From: Acanthaster planci
Taxonomy: Eukaryota; Echinodermata; Asteroidea; Valvatida; Acanthasteridae
DNA: 64,000 nt
Direction of reading: 5' to 3'
Assembly (NCBI RefSeq): GCF_001949145.1
Contig: NW_019091500.1
Span: 2,477-66,476, forward strand
Of this stretch, positions 11,801 through 24,800 are shown piece after piece. The notes beneath the pieces were generated by a model. The model worked only from the letters and a program-made list of their open reading frames with translations. It ran no database searches and was not told the origin of the DNA. The position numbers and the translations under genes were made by a program. Each line of letters opens with the position of its first letter. The first letter of the stretch is position 1.

Positions 11801-14800
11801 AAAAGCATACTTCTACATGTGTAGGTTTTGGTTTAGCACAGAGGACAGACACACAGCAAAAAATGATTTGCCCTGTACTCGACAGTAAATCTTTTGTTTA
11901 AAACTGGTCCTCAGATGTCTTTGGGAGTGTTAAAATAATAGGAACAAGGGGAAACAAAACTGATTTGCACTCTTTGGGAATTGACTTTCTTTAGGATAGC
12001 AAAACATGACTTGATCTGCCAAAAATTGAGATGTGGAATGTACAGAAGTAATCTAAATGCTCTTATCAAAGATTGAAAACTCACATTCAAGTGCTGGTTG
12101 GGCTCGGGCTGATGTCCAAACTTGTGCATGAGGGCCTGATTTTACACAACCTTCATTTGCAACACCACAAAACTCCACTTCCATGACATGGATCTTACCT
12201 TGGTTTGGGCTGTGCTTGAGCAGAATCAGGCCTGTTCAAAACAAAAAGGTTGCATTATTTTAAATGATGTATTTCAATATCTTCAGACAATTCAGAAATC
12301 CGAGTTTACGTCAGAATATGTCAAAATTTCTTCAACATAAAGAATTTCCTTGTTTTATGACGTCAAGCCCAAAATTTGCAAGAGGTCTGCTTACTTCTCT
12401 CGGATGTAACTCGGACAGCCTTCATTCTTCCATGTGTTCCAGTGCTCCTCTCTACTCAAGATGTGCTGGAAAACAAAAGCAATAAATAAAAGGTCTGATA
12501 AACCGCAGTATGAAAAACAGCCTGAAACAAATTTAATGACCATGATCATTAGCACATGGTAAGGCATTACAGAAGTAAGCCTAGTCTTAATGACTTGGCT
12601 ATGGTTGACAATATTACATAATCCAATGGAAGCTGCTAGCTTGTGGCTTAGCCCATTCTGCAGAGACATGTGTACTCTTATGAGCCATAGCCGAATGATT
12701 TGGGCAAACCTTAGGGGAATATGGACTAGGATGAGGGCAACATTCTTCACACAGAACGTTCCATTTGGGAGGCCTTATTCTCACTGCAGGGCAGGGCAAA
12801 ATAGAACACTGTAACAGAACTGTCTATGCAGGTTGGAGGGGTGAAATTCTTGCTGATCTGTGAAAATGTTTCAGTGGGAACGATCCGAAGGTTCTCGACT
12901 ATCATGTACCTGGATGGTCTTGGCAAATTCCTCTCCTCCTGGAGATGTCTCCTTCAGGAGGTCATAGACAGTCTCAGTGGTGGTCTTAATGAATTGGGAC
13001 ATGTCATCAGTGAGCACCTGCTGAGCCCTAAGAGACAAGAGAAAAAAACAAGCAAAATATAAACAAGACATTGATAAGTCAGTGCTAAGCAGCTGCAACC
13101 GCTTAGCAAAAATTAGATAAGACCAGTCAAGAGCAGTATAGACAGTATGACTCTCCTGAAGGTAACTGGTTTTTAGCTAAGCAATGTTTCCTGTGCTAAG
13201 TCAAATTTTGTACTTAGTATTTCCCAGGTCTTGATGGTGAAATCAGAAATAATGCCATCTGCTTACCCTTTGAATTTGACATGCTGGTTGAGATACTGAA
13301 ACAAGATGAGAAACTGCAGAAGAACGTAGCGTCTGAATGAGACATCGTTCAGTTGAAGGTCATAGAGCTAGTGGATTAACAAGAGACAATTGACAGAGAC
13401 ATGTGGAACCGAGTTTCAGAGGAGCTGATGGTTAAAAACTGGATGACAAATTTTTATGAAAATCATTGCTTGGTAAACAGAGACTTGTCTTGCCCATAGG
13501 AGTCTGAAACGCAGCCATGGTGATTCTAGTCAAACTCTTACTTTCTCACTGGTGAGATATTTGGCAAAGAAGACTTGTTTCCCAGTGGGTGTCTCATCTT
13601 GTGTCTTGGATGCAGTGATGTCGTCGAGCTTCAAGCTGCTGAATGCTCCCAAGACAGCTCTGGCATTCTGGGTCAGATGATGAGAATTATGGTTTATGGT
13701 TGAGAAGGGGAATTTCAAAGAAGTACTTGGAATAAAAGGAAGAGGTTAAGACAAAATTCTGGGACCAGTAGGGCAAAAAAAATCAGCTTTCTTTAATTTT
13801 TTTTCATTTCCCCAACAAACTGCATTGCACAGCTGTTGAAGGTGAACAAATTGTGCCGTGAATGTCACCTTTGACCTCTGGTTTGTAACACAAATTAAGA
13901 GTTTTGATCTCAAGATTAAAGGCAGGGTAGTCAACTATAAAACCAGCTTTGAGTTAGCTGTTTCTTAATCTGTAATCATCCTTGTTCTTGTAGGGCTTCA
14001 TGGGGGTTCACATAATCTGAAAGCTATGATGCTCCGTTGACTTTAACCCCTTAACGCCGGGATTCTTTTGACCGCCACTGCTGGACCGCGACTGCTGGGC
14101 TGCGGTATGCCCTGAATGCAAGGCCTTGTCCAGCAGCAGGCCCACATTGAAACCGCAGCTGCATGGTGAATAGAATGTATGTGTGGTATGCACTAATCCT
14201 CACACAAAGCCGCGGGTGCTAAGGAGTTCAGGAGATTTGAACCTGAGGAAGGCAAACAATGGTAACTTGTGCAGTTCATTTGATCAAATTACACTGAAAC
14301 AAACAGCATGAGGGAAGAATATGCAGAAAGACCAGTTCTGACCCTTTGGAATAAGCGCCACTTGTCCTTGATGTAGCACTGGGTGGGGTTGCGGAAGTAA
14401 TCTTGTAAGGCCCAGAATTTGCGATAGAGGAGGTAATCGATGGGTGAAGAACTAGATGCCATCTCTCCTTCCTCGACCTCCATGGTGTCATCTTTGTCCT
14501 CCGACTATGAAGAAATGCATTTTACAAATGTTAATAGAATTTGGAGGCAAATTTCTACTAATAGGATTTTTATAACCAGTGATGTCGGACGGGGAAAGTT
14601 GAACATGAGGATCCGACCAAGTGTTCTGGCTGTTTTATGTTGGGTTTCGGCAGGCTTTTCACACTACAGCTGATGGATGTCATTGTATTAGGTTCAGCAG
14701 GGTGTCAGGATTATTAGGGTTGGGGGAAGGGTTAACGACCACATTTTTCTCCCAATACAAAATAGTTTACCCAACAGCTTTTCCTTAAATAAGGTACATT

Positions 14801-17800
14801 CTGTGAGCTTTTTTAAGTGAGAAATGTTTCACAAACCTACAGTCATTTTTTCATGTGTTGTTACAAAAATGAAACACTGGTCTTCTCTGGCTGAAGCCAG
14901 CATTTCCTTGTTGTTCGATTCTCATCACTTCTGGATTCTATGATAATTATTAGAAAATGAATAAATTCCAAGTGTTTGAAACTAGTCAGCGCATAGGCAA
15001 GAGGTTGTCACCAAGGGTGAATTTTTTCAGAATTGAGGAAGGCAGAGTATTACTTAAATCAGAGAGGATTTTTGTGGGTGGACGTGAGTGACCAAGTGAA
15101 TTACAGTGACTTACTCTCAGAGGTCCGTCGAGAGGTTCCGTGTTGAAGGATGTGATGTTTTCTAAGTGGAACTGACTCATGAGGTTCAACCCTGCATGTA
15201 AGCAAGACGGCTGAAGGAAGTACTCATAAACGTGATAGCATAACTCTGAAGGGCTGGAATCCAAACTCCCATTTTCTTAGGAATTTTTTCATTTCCAAAT
15301 CAAAAAACCACACTGAATGAGCATCACTGGTGCTGCAGTCCACAGGTTACAAGTTTGAAACCTGTTTTAGTCAACTTTTTCAAACCAAAAACAAGTGAAA
15401 GCGACATAACAATGCAGCACATAGAGAACAATTCAGATTCATTGGAAAAATAAGTAATTCTTATTAATACCTGATTTTTCATCGAGTGGAAAAAACCTTG
15501 CCAGAAACAACTGGATGCGGCCACAGAACACTGTGTTTTGGGACTTGGAAAGTCTGCGCAGCAAATCTGAAAACCAAAAATTACAAGTTGGACGAAATCT
15601 GGCAATGCTGGGTACTTAAGAAGCAGATTTGATATGAACCAAGGACGGCTGAAATCTAGTATCCAGTGATGCCAAAATTACAACTGAACGCGAACATTTC
15701 AAAGAAATTGAGTAACTTACCATTGCACATTCGAAGGAGGAAATTCTTGCCAGACGTATAAAGCACATTCTGTTTCAGATAAAAGGAAATCAGCCTTATA
15801 ATTCTGAAGATGATATTTCTAGGATTCTGTTTTCAAGATGTATTTTTGCGCTGGGGAGATGTTAATTTAAGGGCAAAACCCGTCATATAAATCTGTCATT
15901 ATATATGCAGATTTTTTTCAACAAACATGTAATTGTAATATCTGTGAACGTGCGCTTGGTTTTTGGGCACAAGTGAGTTCATACTCGGAGATTCACTTAA
16001 CATCGGGAATGAGAACTCACTGATTTCCAGGTGTCGACTCGCTCCTCAACAAATCTGAAGACTGTGTCGCAAACACTGATGGGGACTGACTCAAATACAT
16101 CTGTCAACAGGAGGAATGGAGTGGCTGGGGAACATATCCCAAGATGCACTGCTTCAATGGAGAGGTTGATGAGGGAAGTGAAATGTTGACAGTCGCTGTC
16201 TTTGACCTGGGGGAAGGTCAGAGGTCACAGACCGGTATCAAGGCAAGCGTGTGGAAATGGTTGTCTGAATCAAATGATTGTCTTTTCCTGTTTAGCCAGT
16301 CGCATTTTAAACGCTAAAAACAGAAGGTTTTTCAAAATTTTACACAGATTACTTTTAAATGCATGAATCTCATGAATTAAAGCGTGACTTTTTGGGAAAC
16401 TTTAATAACAAACAGATCAGGAAAGAAAACGACACATATTACACCTAATGTGCACACACATGGATGGCAATTCTGTGAACTCACCACTAAATTCACCATG
16501 ACATCACGAAAAGCTTGATCCAAGGCAACCTTCTTTTCAGCCTCACTGAAAACAAAACCCAAAACGTGGCTCTAAACTTACTGTATACACATATAAACTG
16601 TGGAGAAATCCAAGTCAGGAAATTTGTTGTTTTTGAAACATGGCCGCAACATAATTGTGGTTTCATTGCATGAATACTAACAAAACCTTGAATGTTGTTG
16701 TGACATACAAAACTACTGCATCACGGAATTGAACTGTTTACAGAAAAGCCCAAAAATGTATACTTCGTATATGCATTTTTCAACCAGGTTCTTTCTAGAA
16801 CCCAGTTCTAGAAAGAATGTTTTTTCATTATGAAAATGGCAGTACCAGATTTTCGTTGCGTAAAATGCAAACCAATGTGACACTCTATACCACTGAGTGC
16901 AAACACCTGACCTAGTCGGTTACTGATGCTTTTGGAGGAAAGAAAAACAGGAAACTAGGATGGTGTAAAATGGAAAGTACATCAGATAACAGAGCCTTGC
17001 TCTTTCTTACGAGTGTATAGAGATTAACACACAGCATGTATGTACATGTAATGTACACATTTTTGGATTTTCTATCAAAAAATGCAATACCTTGATTGCT
17101 AATTAATGATGAATGGAAGTTATGAGTGAAAAGCCATCAGGATGACTTTCATCTAAACAATAAAGCAGAAGTCTTTGAGATGGATGCACCATTTGTATTC
17201 TTTTTGTGGACAGATGAAGACATAAATTAACGGGATGTGAACATGGAAAGGACTCAACCTTCTAAAGTTGAAGTCATCAGACGTCAGACGGTTTCACACA
17301 ACTCACACAATGTGTGTGCACACCTTCATGATGCTAATACAGTAAATAAGTTGGCCACCAGCACCATACCTTCCATCCACAGTGCTGGATTGTTGTTTCA
17401 GCTTTTCTGTCCCAGGACTTAAAAAAGCTTGCTCTATGCCTTCCTGCAATCCAAAGAGAGTGTACATGTACAGGCACAAAACAATCACATGTTCAAGGTT
17501 TGGAAAAATTAGGGTGTACTACGATTTGGGAAGAGTTCCATTCCATACACGGATACCAGTAATTATTCCCTATGGTGACCTACCAGCCATTAGAAAGTAA
17601 AAACATGTCCAGAGAAGTTCAATTTAGGAGGGAAAAAACCAAGTTGTTTTCTTAGAAAACACTTCCGACCACTATCACAGGGTTTGGGCACACGGTGCCA
17701 AGTGGCATCCGCATGTGGAACTCTTTCCTGCTAGTTTTCATCTCACCACGTATCCCTGTATATCCCATTCCCAGGATCTACATGTATCCTACTTGGGACT

Positions 17801-19040
17801 TGGATAAATTTGCTTTCGATCTTCTCCATTCAATTTATTTCCACTTCAGAGCCACATCATTGCCACCAACAGGGAAGTTGGGTTGGACTTGTTACGCCCC
17901 AACTATAGCATGAGTCCCAACTATAGTTGGGACAGTCCCAACTGTAGGGCTGCAGTTGGGCTGGCCCAACTATTGTTGACCAATGTATGTGGGAAATGTC
18001 TCAACATTGTCCAAGTCAATGTGTCTCACACTTGACACAGTTCATCTAAAATGTGGCATTTCATCTGTTCATCTAGCCCTATGACCAATGACGTGACATT
18101 TGTAAACAATATGACTTTGGCACATGCTGGGCACATCATGCACACAGGACCTCTCTGCTGTAGTTGGGCCGGCCCAACTGTGGCACTATAGTTGGGACGG
18201 CCCAGCTATAGTTGAGACGGGCCCAACTATAGATCATTAGATGGGACTGATGCTATAGTGTGGGCGTAACAGCCTTACAATTTTTCAACAATCCCCATTC
18301 ATTTGTGTTGCTGCATTCACAAAAAGATTCCCATTTGGGCATCTCAATTCTCATACATGTTTTTGATTTGATGTTCCAGTGATTTCTACCAACATGGCCA
18401 ATGCAACATGGCATAGGCCTACGTCTTAGCCTGTGTTCAGGTGTTTTGCTGTGGGGTAACTACAGGGGGCAGGTCCCCCTCCCCGTCATGCCTGTGGATA
18501 CCATCCCTCCCGCGGATGCCCCCATTTGAAATCTGTGAGTAGGCATAGGCCTACATGTAATTTCCTTTGACGAAACACATGTACAGGTAAGCCCTATAGC
18601 TGCCGATTATTCATGTTCTGCTGCCCCTTGAGCTTGTTGAGAAAATGTCTTCATCCTTAACGTTAGCCCTGGTTACACCACTGGTATTATGGTAATATGG
18701 AGGAGTATTTTCGAGGGACAGGGTAATAACTCTGAAATGTAGATGTATGGAAACCTTCTCATTTTTTTCGTGGCCAAAAAGGAAGTGTGAAGATCACAAA
18801 AATTACTTTTGTCCGGGAAATGGGCACCACTCCCAACCACCGAACTTCGAACTTCCCACGCCATACTCATTCACAACTCGACAAAAACTCAGAACGTGTT
18901 TAACGGCAAAATATGATGCACAAAATAATCCTGAAACTGCTAGTTGTGATCCATAGGTAAAGTAATGTTTGCTGGAAAGTGAAAATACTCACACAAAACG
19001 TCTGCCGAGCGCTCACGAAATCAAACGAGGGAGCCGCCAT
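8595..19040 (-). CDS. THOC1: THO complex subunit 1 (THOC1), 18 exons, complete
   Basis: THOC1 (HPR1/p84) is a core subunit of the nuclear THO/TREX complex, which couples transcription to mRNA export. Exons, 5' to 3' (descending): 18993-19040, 17370-17443, 16485-16545, 16021-16206, 15721-15769, 15471-15566, 15115-15191, 14343-14504, 13542-13667, 13267-13367, 12910-13027, 12395-12465, 12199-12231, 11516-11650, 10926-11009, 9916-10072, 9327-9402, 8595-8887. All junctions are GT-AG and the phases join into 1,947 nt, 648 codons plus TAA; human THOC1 has 657. I recognise family segments such as [62 protein letters not shown] and [15 protein letters not shown] basic stretch, [10 protein letters not shown], near residue 400 may be the nuclear localisation signal. 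The start is the ATG at 19040 (MAAPSFDF). Start and first donor are the least certain parts. Confidence 0.95.
10268..10626 (+). mobile_element. hAT-like foldback element, copy 1 (in THOC1 intron)
   Basis: The ends are CCGTGTTGTATTCGAGTCC on the left and GGACTCAAACACAACACTG on the right, inverted over about 28 bp. An 8-bp target-site duplication survives with one mismatch: TCTGTGTG at 10260-10267 and TCTGTGTA at 10627-10634. The left arm repeats CAAGTCC, the right arm repeats ACTTGTGAAGGG/ACTTGTGACTGG, and the two are complementary. The core at about 10361-10413 carries ATTCGAATGA and ACAAAAGCATTCTGTTG. No transposase frame. Confidence 0.85.
11119..11480. repeat. Degenerate 24-bp tandem repeat in THOC1 intron
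   Basis: Repeated CATCTGTGAGGTCCTCC and TCTGTGAGGACCTGCA units lie between the exons at 10926-11009 and 11516-11650. The first copies (11130-11185) are near identical; later ones are diverged. Confidence 0.75.
16789..16817. repeat. Perfect 12-bp-arm hairpin
   Basis: TTCTTTCTAGAA and TTCTAGAAAGAA are separated by five bases, within THOC1 intron 2. It may be a remnant of an inverted-repeat element. Confidence 0.6.
17891..18270. mobile_element. 380-bp MITE with nested ACTATAGT palindromes (in THOC1 intron 1)
   Basis: The left end GTTACGCCCCAACTATAGCA is inverted at the right end (TGCTATAGTGTGGGCGTAAC); the TIR runs about 30 bp with a few mismatches. Inside lie a perfect 20-bp palindrome, GTCCCAACTATAGTTGGGAC (17914-17933), a 16-bp palindrome, GTTGGGCCGGCCCAAC (18163-18178), and several diverged relatives. 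There is no coding capacity and no clear target-site duplication. Confidence 0.85.
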
Positions 19041-21827
19041 TTTAGAACATGTTAATAGCATGGTTGGTACCTAGCACTGGACATGTACAACCCTTGATCA
19101 TGATGTAGTAGAGGCAGTGCTCAGACTATTTGTTCTTCAACGACGCTTGTCGTCTGCTCTTTCACTGCTATTATTTTCGACAGATAAATATTCTTCTCAA
19201 AATTACTTTTATCTTTAGACAATGATTTCATGTTTTGTGTCCAGTTTTGTTCTATGTTACCAGTTAAGTGTTTGAAAAAATGTTGATCCGGGATAATAGG
19301 CCTACTTGTAGGGATCAACGGGTACAAAGTTGACTTAAAGGCAGTGAAAAGTGTATTCTTTGTTGGGGGTGGAACGTCGTACCGCAAGATCAGAACCACG
19401 CTGATTATGATCATTCAATAAATTCAGGCTCAAAAAATGTGACATTTTGTGTCCCTTTTTGACATGGAAGTGTCACTAAAATTGATTTCAAACTATATCT
19501 ATTTGTTTGGCAGGTAATTTGCATTAATTCGTCCCTCTTCGAAGTTTGAGAAAGTGTTCTGAACTTAAGTAATGTCAGATGCGACAGGGACACTAGACAG
19601 AAAATCGAACGCCTAATTTATAGAATGACGCATTAACACAACGACTTCTTCCTCTGGTTCAGCATAAACGTTTTTTTGAAGGCAAGGTGACCACAAAACC
19701 AATGTCCTCTGAAATAACAGATTACAAAGTAATTCTTTTGTACTACTTTTTACACAGAGGACCTCCATTACAACATGTTACACGTATGTCAGATTACAAG
19801 ACCTGAATTTATTGATGACAGCAGAGCAATCAAATATCAGAAATGAAAATGTTAAAAAAGTTACAAAGCTCATTTTGTTTTTAATGAGGTAAAAAAGAAC
19901 TTGTAGTGATACATGAGTTAAAAATCCCATGAATAGATTTGCAAAGATGTACAAACCAACGCTTGAAATATGTGAACTTCAAATTTTTCATTAAAAACGA
20001 TCTAAACTACCATAAAAAATTGAATAGTATCAAATGCAAGCAAGTAAACTTGAATAGATATATAATACTGAGATTCTAATCCTACAAATTCAAAGCCAGA
20101 TATAAGATTAGTTTAAGCATAAAAAAAAAAGCTGTCATGAAACCGTTTTAAATTGTTAAAGGTACAAATTCAATACGCTCTAAAATATACCTATTAAACT
20201 AGTAACACTTTCTAGAAACTTCAAGATTTAAAATGCTAGCTGCAATGATAGAATTCAACATGTGTCTCTTGTAAAATCAAAGTACAAGAAGACTTTTACA
20301 AACTTTCTTCTCAGAAAAAATAGACTTGACATTATATACTGTACATCTGTCGAGCTGCGTTATCAACAGTATGCAGTCAGTTTAAGTGAAAAAAAATTGA
20401 GGTGCGTTCTTTTTACCAAAATTGTAAATCTGCTACAAGCCTACAACTTGTTTTCAATACTCTGCCTACGTCAGATTGATTCACTGACTGAAAAAGACTG
20501 TGCTATGAGCCAGTTTGGTATTTCAACAGTGCATGCTGAAAATGAAGTGTGTCCGAGGTCATCTGGATGTGGAGGTCTGCCCAAGATCTGGCTCTAAGCA
20601 GACGTGTGCGTGCTTTGTTCTTGAATGATCTTGCTTTTTGAAATACCGGACTCACTAAAAAATACCTCCAGTTTTAGGGTTGAGCCAGAAGAAAAATATA
20701 AATCTTATTCCGTAAACTTGTACAGACTATTTTCATTTCACGTCACAATTGCTGTTATCTATTACTGTGACTTATCTTTGATACTAAAAAAAAGCTTTCA
20801 ATCAAGTACTTTTGCTACGGCAACATAAAAACAAATTTTACACTATAAGTACTTAAAATTTAGATTGTCATAATACACAAATTTGGTTAAAAACACACTT
20901 CAATATACAGGCTATTAGTAGCAATGTTGTTTGTTGCATTAATTAGTGCATATAAAATTCCTCGCATTCTTTTATAGAAAATATGAGAACAAGCTCAAAT
21001 ATACATACTACGGGAAACGACGGTGCTTGTTGCATTTATTGGTGCATAAAAATATACCTTGTATTTACTACCATAGGGAAAATATAAAAACTACTAAATG
21101 TGACCTGTTCTGCAAAAAAGGTATATTATGCTGTAAAAACGAAGACAATTTGTCACTAGCTGGAAAGCCCACAATGTAAAAATATAATTTGGTATATGGC
21201 AGAATTCAACCCCTCCCTCAGTTCCAGGGGAAAATTTTTTTTTTTTCATATATATAAATTTTACAGAGTTTAACAAAGTATAACTAAGAAAATGGGCTTT
21301 GAAAAAGCTAAGTCTAACACAGATTAGGCTTGGAAGACACACCCTAATAGCTCTTCCTATCAACCAGCATGTTCCCTTTGAACATTTCTGTTCATAAAAC
21401 CTGACGCTTTAATGATCAGAGATATTAAATCTCAAAAAAACCCTGAATATCTGTGAGGAATTTGGCCCTCAGAACTTTGAGCGGGCCATTCTGTGGAAAG
21501 GCATAGTGCAACTTACTTCCCCTTTTTCTGAAGTGCGTCATATGTTTATTTGTTCTTTTCAGACTGAAATATTTACGAGCAATGTCCTCTACATCTTTGA
21601 CGAATTAACAAACAAGTATTACGTAAATGAATGTTAGATTTATTATTAAAAAACTGAGTTTTACTTCTGAGTATGAAGAGAATATTAATAAACTGCAACA
21701 AATTGGTACCAATAGTCACACGGAACAGAACAATGAACACACAAAATTTGTACAAGGTTCATTGGAAAACTAAGTAGATATCCTTGTTAATTCACTTTGG
21801 TATTGTTTGCTGATTCCAGATCTATGC
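19041..21827. other. Intergenic: THOC1 upstream region and ABCA 3' flank
   Basis: Very AT-rich, no exon recognised. The genes are head to tail on the minus strand, so this interval must hold the THOC1 promoter just above 19040 and the ABCA 3' UTR just below 21828. No TATA box or clear CpG cluster is visible next to the THOC1 ATG. The frame at 20262-20597 (111 codons) has no motif. Confidence 0.5.
21639..21644 (-). promoter_or_regulatory. Candidate poly(A) signal for the ABCA gene
   Basis: AATAAA on the minus strand lies about 185 nt after the TGA, which would give a short 3' UTR. A second AATAAA is at 21545-21550. Either could be used; transcript ends are not visible. Confidence 0.35.
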
Positions 21828-24800
21828 TCATGCTTCGTCTGCCAAAATGAAGGCCTGGTTGGTGTATTCCTGATGGGATTCTTGGCTGCTTCTGTGGCCG
21901 TCTGTTTGTCGCTTGGCAAAGTTGACAAAGACCTATTGAGGACAACAAGGCTTCAAATTAATTGGGTACACTTGTGCTTCAAGGACCGATATGCGGCTCC
22001 ATAACATTTGATATAATTTTATTTTAGTCTAAGTTCTGTGATGTTACTGAATAGGAGTTTTAATTGTAAAGTCACACTTGCCGAGGCTATTATATTATTT
22101 CTCGGAAAACCACATAAAAATCTATGAAATAAACAATACCACTGGTGGAAACTTGATTCAAGTTGAGGAAATCCTTATAAAAAAGAATCCATTGAGAGTT
22201 TTTTCACATGCAAAACTTGACGATTTTGAGAAACAAATAAACGAACCAACTGTAGTTCTGGTTTGATTAATAGGTATAGATCACATCAAATCACCTGATC
22301 CAGTGTTGTTTGGGTGACAGAATATTCCTGGATACCAAGGCGGGCTTTGTTATCTTCCACAGCACCAAAGATGTCCGCCAGTCTCTTGGTTTCAAGGGGC
22401 AGCTGGTATCGCACCATGTTGTGATGTCTCTCCTAAAGAAAGACAATGCCAGAGTTTTCAAGCTTTGCTTTGCTTGCTTGCTTTACTTTGCTTGAAAACA
22501 TATCTACGTAACAGGATCAGCACTGTATTTTTGCCAAATGGGCTCGCAGTACATGGGATAACTTTCAGACCAACTTCCGGGACCCTAAATATTTACTACA
22601 ATGCCACAGATTTTACTTCAGCAAAAAGAACATCAACTCCAGTGGGTGAAATTGGAAGAAAATATAAGTGTTAAAGGCAATCATTAGCAGTCTTTCTCTA
22701 GAGGAGTTTGCCGGATTTCTTTTTTGATCAAACCATTCAAATTGCCTCACAAAAGCAGCTTTAGATCATTGCCCACTGAGAGGTCTGAGATCACAGATTG
22801 AAAAATTCCTACTATTTGTGCCTTTCTTCTCTGCAGTTCGGGAGCGAATCCCATAACATGAAGAGTTTCAGTACCTACCTGATTCCGTGGGTTTTACCTA
22901 GAACATTCCTCTGAGGTTATTTCTCCCACCTCTAATTTGAAAATATTTTCATCATCTCCTCTCTGAAGGTTTCTCCAGACTCGTGAGCCAGTGTCTAGGG
23001 TGCTTTTGAGGAATCCTTGGTTTGATTACAAGAAATAGCTAAACAATTTCATTTACAAAGCTAAAAAGATTCAAGTCCATACCTTCAGGATGGCATCAGG
23101 AAATGTGCTGGCAACAAAGTCCATAACGCTGCTCCAATCAAGCGTCTCATCACTGATGCGGAGGATGAGGGTGTATCCATCGCCATGGCGATGCTTGACT
23201 TGCTGAGGGCTGCCCAGACATTGGAACCTCCCGTTAACCATGATGGCTAGACGTGTACAGAGAAGCTCACATTCTTCCATGCTGGAGAAACAAACACATA
23301 AATCATACTAACCACTCCCTGACAACTTGTCCCAAGCTTCGTATTACATTTGACCCTCCAAAATCTGGACTTTTTCAAGTGACAAGACAGCACAACCACA
23401 GTTCTTCAATACAAAGTTGAATTTAATTATAAATGCTGACCCTTGGAGGCCATTTATTCAAGATTTGTGCAACATTTCTTACCACATTTTCACAAATTTT
23501 GAAACCCTGAGACAATGTTGCCAAGCAAAGTTTGCTACAATATGCAGCAGTAACCTGACTAATCCAAGCTTCTGTGTATATCACTCATCGGGTATCACTC
23601 AAGTGTGCGAACAAGCACAGACATTAACCAGCACCATGTGGGAGGACATAATTTATCAGAGCGGTTTGGGCCATCCTCCTTGCTATGCCCCAGGTAACCA
23701 ATACGTGTGTACATGCCATCTGGCATGAACGTAAATTAGATTTTGAAATCACATATGTATGTACATGTATTGACAATTCACCCCTTAGATGGGCAAGGAT
23801 TTGGAGTTTGGGTCGGAAGGGATTTTACCTGTGAGAGGTAAGAATCACTGAGTGGCCGTTTTTGATCATAGCAAGGACGTTCGACCACACGGCTTGCTTG
23901 GTGATTGGATCCATGCCAGAGGTTGGCTCATCCTATGGAATGCAAAGAAAAATGTCATTCCAAATTTACCATTTCAAATCTCTCATAATGGTCCTTAACA
24001 AACAAGATTGCAAATGCTCAAAACACTATCTGGAAACAAAGAAATTCCCAACACAATGCTCTTCTAAATCAACTTCAACTCCTTTTTTAACACTCTGAAG
24101 CTCAAGAAGACCCTTCTTCAAATGTGATCTGTCAGTGTCCTTCAATGTTGAAAATATTAGAACAAAAGAAAAACAATAAAATCTGGCAATTTTTAGCGCG
24201 TGAAGGGTCACTGGACAAGTAGCTGCACGTCTGAAAACCTTGAAGGAACAGTTGATTTCATTAATGAAAAATGGACATGTTACTGGTTCTCGAAGTGCTT
24301 GTGGCTCACCATGAGGACAACTTGTGGGTTGCCAAGAAGAGCGATGGCCGTAGACAGCGATCGTTTCATCCCACCGCTGTATGTGCCGATGCGATTGTCC
24401 ACATACTGCCGCATACCCATCTGCTGAACGACACTCTTCACAGCCTGTATGTAGGGAATAAATCAAAACTTCTCGCTAACGCATTTCGGAAATTTGTGAG
24501 ATTGCACTCGTGTTATTAGAACTAGAAACATGGGAAAAACTAGTTCTTGAAGTTGTACACACTTGTTTTGGAACCAAAATATTCTCCACTTGACATTTTC
24601 ATCCATAATAGGTTTTAGCCCAAGTGAAGTACATCTAAGGGGGAAGATTAAAACCCGATGAATGGTCTATAACATTTAAGTGGCAGGCAAATAGCCTTCT
24701 GAATGACTTGTTACCTCTATGTGGCTTATGGCCTTTCTGTGTAGTTTGTAGTCTTTTGACTGGCTTACGGTTTTCTGAGCGTCTAAAGACTTCCTGTGAT

